Positions 6,191-7,938 of a stretch of 7,938 nucleotides of DNA are shown here, in pieces (within the stretch, counting starts at the first letter, position 1; each line of letters opens with the position of its first letter). The DNA is from an uncultured Desulfomonile sp. (GTDB lineage Bacteria; Desulfobacterota; Desulfomonilia; Desulfomonilales; Desulfomonilaceae). The stretch spans positions 1-7,938 of the forward strand of contig CALDNG010000345.1 of NCBI GenBank assembly GCA_937915285.1, given 5' to 3'. The notes below the pieces were generated by a model, which saw only the letters and a list, made by a program, of their open reading frames with translations, made no database searches and was not told the DNA's origin. A program made the translations under genes and the position numbers.

Positions 6191-6795
6191 TTGACGGCCC
6201 CTTTCTGCTGAACTTCGGCGTACCGGGCCCTGAGTTCGTCAATGCACCTCTTTGTTTGAACCGTCACTGTGTTTTCATTCGATCCCATGATCACGGCTAT
6301 TTCCCTGAACTGGAGTTCCTGCTCATACCTTAGGCTGATCAGTTTTCTGCATTTCTCAGCTAGTTTCCTGAACGCCAGCTTGAGGTATTGTTTCAGCTCG
6401 GCATTGCAGAACAAGTCGTCCTGAAGCATTGACCTGTCTACGAGACTGGAGTTGTGATCAGAATCCAGGTTTTCATTTTCTATCGACTGAGTGTCGCCGG
6501 ATCTCTTTGCTGCGCTAACAAAACGGAAGTTGTCGATGCAAACCCGTTCTGCTACTACGCAAACGAATTTGGAAAGAGGATGCGCAAAATCATATGTTTT
6601 GAGCGCTGACACCATTGATACAAACACGTCCTGACATAAATCTTCGTGACCGCTTTTATGTGTGGCAAGTTTTCTGACCACCACTGTCCTTATAAGACCG
6701 GAAAATCTTCTGTAAAATTCGTTCCAGGCGTCTTGAGATCCAGATAAGCAATTTGCAACCAAATCCCGATCATGATCAACGTTTCCGTCTCTCAT
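6187..6795 (-). CDS. ECF-type RNA polymerase sigma factor
   Basis: This 202-residue protein has the two-domain layout of extracytoplasmic-function sigma factors. Sigma region 2 is at about residues 10-93 (YRRFSGLIRTVV, then HEDLCQDVFVSMVSAL, then VCIDNFRF). A variable acidic linker covers about 98-128. Sigma region 4 is at about 135-192, with the helix-turn-helix near 161-188 (FREIAVIMGSNENTVTVQTK). It directs core RNA polymerase to promoters of its regulon. GAGGA lies 6 bases before the ATG. The stop codon overlaps the start of the anti-sigma gene by four bases, so the pair is translationally coupled, typical of sigma/anti-sigma modules. No clear self-recognition promoter is visible upstream. 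The targets are unknown; the two exported proteins encoded just upstream are candidates by proximity only. Confidence 0.9.
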   Translation of the reverse strand: MRDGNVDHDRDLVANCLSGSQDAWNEFYRRFSGLIRTVVVRKLATHKSGHEDLCQDVFVSMVSALKTYDFAHPLSKFVCVVAERVCIDNFRFVSAAKRSGDTQSIENENLDSDHNSSLVDRSMLQDDLFCNAELKQYLKLAFRKLAEKCRKLISLRYEQELQFREIAVIMGSNENTVTVQTKRCIDELRARYAEVQQKGAVK

Positions 6796-6978
6796 CGATG
6801 TTCCTCATGCCAAACCCAGGTAATTACAGGCTCACAATTTACCAAGCCTTTGCGCAATTTGGAACAAATATTCACGGGAATGCGTCTGATCAATATTTTG
6901 TGGCATTTTACGTTAAATTGACTCGCTGTTTAGTTGGGCGTCCACCTTCTCAACAAGATACCTGATGATTCATCTGAT

Positions 6979-7006
6979 GGACCGGCCAAAAGGCGGAGGC
7001 CGATCC
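6979..7006 (-). terminator. Hairpin downstream of the 180-residue exported protein gene
   Basis: On the minus strand GGATCGGCC and GGCCGGTCC form a 9-bp stem with one U-G wobble around a 10-base loop, beginning 48 bases after the stop codon. The wobble pairs only in minus-strand RNA, which supports function in that direction. There is no U-tract. The rest of the interval 6796-7054 holds nothing I can support as a gene. Confidence 0.45.
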
Positions 7007-7054
7007 ATTCCAATAAGACAACAACATGTTTGTTGAAAGACACACCGAAAAGCA

Positions 7055-7597
7055 TCAGAGACCGAAAAGGTCCAGGAATTTCTTGACAAACCCTAGTTCA
7101 GGGGTCAAGTCTGTATTGATATCCCTAAACATTTCCTCGCTGCTCGTATAGATTTGAGGCCTTTTACCGGCCATGCTGGAAACTCCTATGAAACCTCCGT
7201 CACTGACCGCAGCAATGGCGCCTGAGTTTGCGCCGACCGACCTTGTGACTATCGAATTTGAATCAGGCGCTATAATTGTTGCGACAGCCACTTTGCCCCT
7301 GATTTTTGAATTATCTGAAGGCTTGGCAGCTATCCCGTTTTTCTCCTCTACTGATTCTTTTTCCTTTGCCCTTGATATGTCAGTAACGCTATGTTTTGTC
7401 CGGAAATAGTTTCCAGGGACCCCTCCGCTTATTGTCACCGCAGATTTTGCGCCTGTCGCCACAGCCACAGCAGTGTTAGGCCCTGAAGCCACTATGGCTT
7501 TGCTACAGTTCCCACCTGACTGATTATCGTTGGCCACTGCAAATTGGGCGCTTACTGAAATGCAGGCGCATGCTATAGCGCCAATCAATAGTTTCAT
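7055..7597 (-). CDS. Exported Ala/Val/Gly-rich protein of unknown function
   Basis: This 180-residue protein has a clear signal peptide: hydrophobic residues 3-20 ending AVA, with likely cleavage after Ala22. The mature part begins with a short Ser/Gly stretch and a lone cysteine (C31). It has two regions of small, alternating beta-like residues, about 34-60 (AVAVATGAKSAVTISGG) and about 102-142 (KVAVATIIAPDSNSIV, then GAIAAVSDGGFIGVSS). These flank a charged Lys/Glu-rich middle (70-100), and the tail is amphipathic (168-180). The two small-residue regions look like a diverged internal duplication. GAGGA lies 7 bases before the ATG. It follows a gene for another low-complexity exported protein by 88 bases with a hairpin between. 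I do not recognise the family; a periplasmic or surface structural protein is the likeliest reading. Confidence 0.7.
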   Translation of the reverse strand: MKLLIGAIACACISVSAQFAVANDNQSGGNCSKAIVASGPNTAVAVATGAKSAVTISGGVPGNYFRTKHSVTDISRAKEKESVEEKNGIAAKPSDNSKIRGKVAVATIIAPDSNSIVTRSVGANSGAIAAVSDGGFIGVSSMAGKRPQIYTSSEEMFRDINTDLTPELGFVKKFLDLFGL

Positions 7598-7640
7598 TAG
7601 CTTGTCCTCTCCGTTCTTGCGCCAATCAGTTATTAATCGG

Positions 7641-7669
7641 GCGCCTCAGGATGAGTCCACCTGAAGCGC
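7641..7669 (-). terminator. Hairpin between the two exported-protein genes
   Basis: On the minus strand GCGCTTCAGG and CCTGAGGCGC form a 10-bp stem with one U-G wobble around a 9-base loop, 16 bases after the stop codon of the silk-like gene. As with the hairpin at 6979-7006, the wobble pairs only in minus-strand RNA. The following sequence is AT-rich but has no U-run, so it may be a weak terminator or a stabilising structure. Confidence 0.45.
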
Positions 7670-7685
7670 AATCATCTCTGCATGA

Positions 7686-7938
7686 CTAGCGCCAGCAAGG
7701 GCTACATGATGGCCTGTATCTATATCCTGATGATGCGGCGCTGGCAGCAGCGGAAGCCCTTCCAGCCGATGCGGCGGCTGCTGCAGAAGCGCTACCATAG
7801 CCCGCAGAAGCGGCAGCAGCAGAAGCCCCTCCTCCACCGGCGGCAGCCGCAGCAGCCGATGCCGAAGCAATAGCTTCAGACGCCGTGAATAAGGTTGAGA
7901 CTGTGATGATTAGCATGCAGATGATGGCGATAACTTTT
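7686..7938 (-). CDS. Silk-like Ala/Ser/Gly-rich exported protein, partial (N-terminus beyond right edge)
   Basis: The frame is open to the right edge, and the residues before the internal ATG at 7916 (KVIAIIC) complete a typical signal peptide running to SEAIA. The true start is therefore beyond the window and the internal ATG is not the start. After the predicted cleavage, a 46-residue stretch consists almost only of alanine (26), serine (11) and glycine (7). It is arranged as imperfect repeats of the form ASAAAASAG followed by Tyr or Arg. The protein ends in a Tyr/Arg-rich segment and CSPCWR with a CxxC pair. The repeats resemble silk or glycine-alanine structural proteins in composition, not necessarily by descent. 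The mature protein is only about 59 residues. A surface or matrix structural peptide is inferred; no known family is recognised. Confidence 0.6.
   Translation of the reverse strand, partial: KVIAIICMLIITVSTLFTASEAIASASAAAAAAGGGGASAAAASAGYGSASAAAAASAGRASAAASAASSGYRYRPSCSPCWR

Noticed and set aside
6861..6886. GGAAC-N18-GTC, resembling an ECF sigma promoter on the plus strand
   Set aside because: It points away from the sigma gene and no gene follows it on the plus strand; the spacer is also longer than usual.
6753..6965. Plus-strand open frame of 70 codons in the gap upstream of the sigma gene
   Set aside because: It overlaps the sigma gene start in antisense and has no ribosome site or recognisable features.
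7055..7597. Lipoprotein signal (AIAC near residue 10) in the 180-residue exported protein
   Set aside because: The hydrophobic stretch before Cys10 is too short and a better type I cleavage site lies after Ala22.
7682..7873. Plus-strand Gln/Arg/Pro-rich open frame, and the GCAGC-rich tract as a possible microsatellite
   Set aside because: The composition is the mirror image of the Ala/Ser repeats on the minus strand, which carry a signal peptide. The repeats are degenerate at the DNA level, so this is coding low complexity, not a simple-sequence tract.

Overview
The window looks like a chromosomal segment from an anaerobic delta-proteobacterium (Desulfobacterota). This is inferred from a TauE/SafE permease preceded by a small basic-tailed membrane protein, a Lon protease carrying a receiver domain, a sigma-54 type promoter and moderate base composition. 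No rRNA, tRNA or other taxonomic marker is present, so the assignment is tentative. I see no insertion sequence, CRISPR array, tRNA or integrase.

Left part (1-1710, all minus strand): a three-gene cluster read right to left. It encodes a 60-residue exported peptide, a 105-residue two-helix membrane protein with a very basic tail, and a TauE/SafE-family anion permease cut by the left edge. A good -24/-12 (sigma-54) promoter sits about 40 bases before the first gene. Two copies of a CATTGCA-N4-GCAAC palindromic motif lie about 100 and 190 bases further upstream, where an enhancer-binding activator would bind. Two inverted repeats lie in and around the gap between the first two genes.

Centre (2009-4018, plus strand): a divergently transcribed, complete LonA-type protease of unusual build. 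The usual N-terminal substrate-recognition domain is missing. A complete response-regulator receiver domain is inserted exactly between the helical middle domain and the Walker A strand of the AAA+ module. All phosphorylation, ATPase and Ser-Lys protease residues are present. This is the most interesting item: a proteolytic machine apparently under phosphorelay control, with no kinase in the window.

Right part (4060-7938, all minus strand): read right to left, this holds an Ala/Ser/Gly-rich silk-like exported protein cut by the right edge, and a second exported protein of unknown function. Next come an ECF sigma factor overlapping by ATGA with a transmembrane anti-sigma factor that has two zinc-binding HxxxCxxC motifs and a periplasmic domain, and finally a two-domain GNAT acetyltransferase starting at GTG. 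Terminator-like hairpins without U-tracts follow both exported-protein genes and the anti-sigma gene, so these are probably separate transcription units. A role for the sigma factor in expressing the exported proteins is possible but only suggested by proximity.
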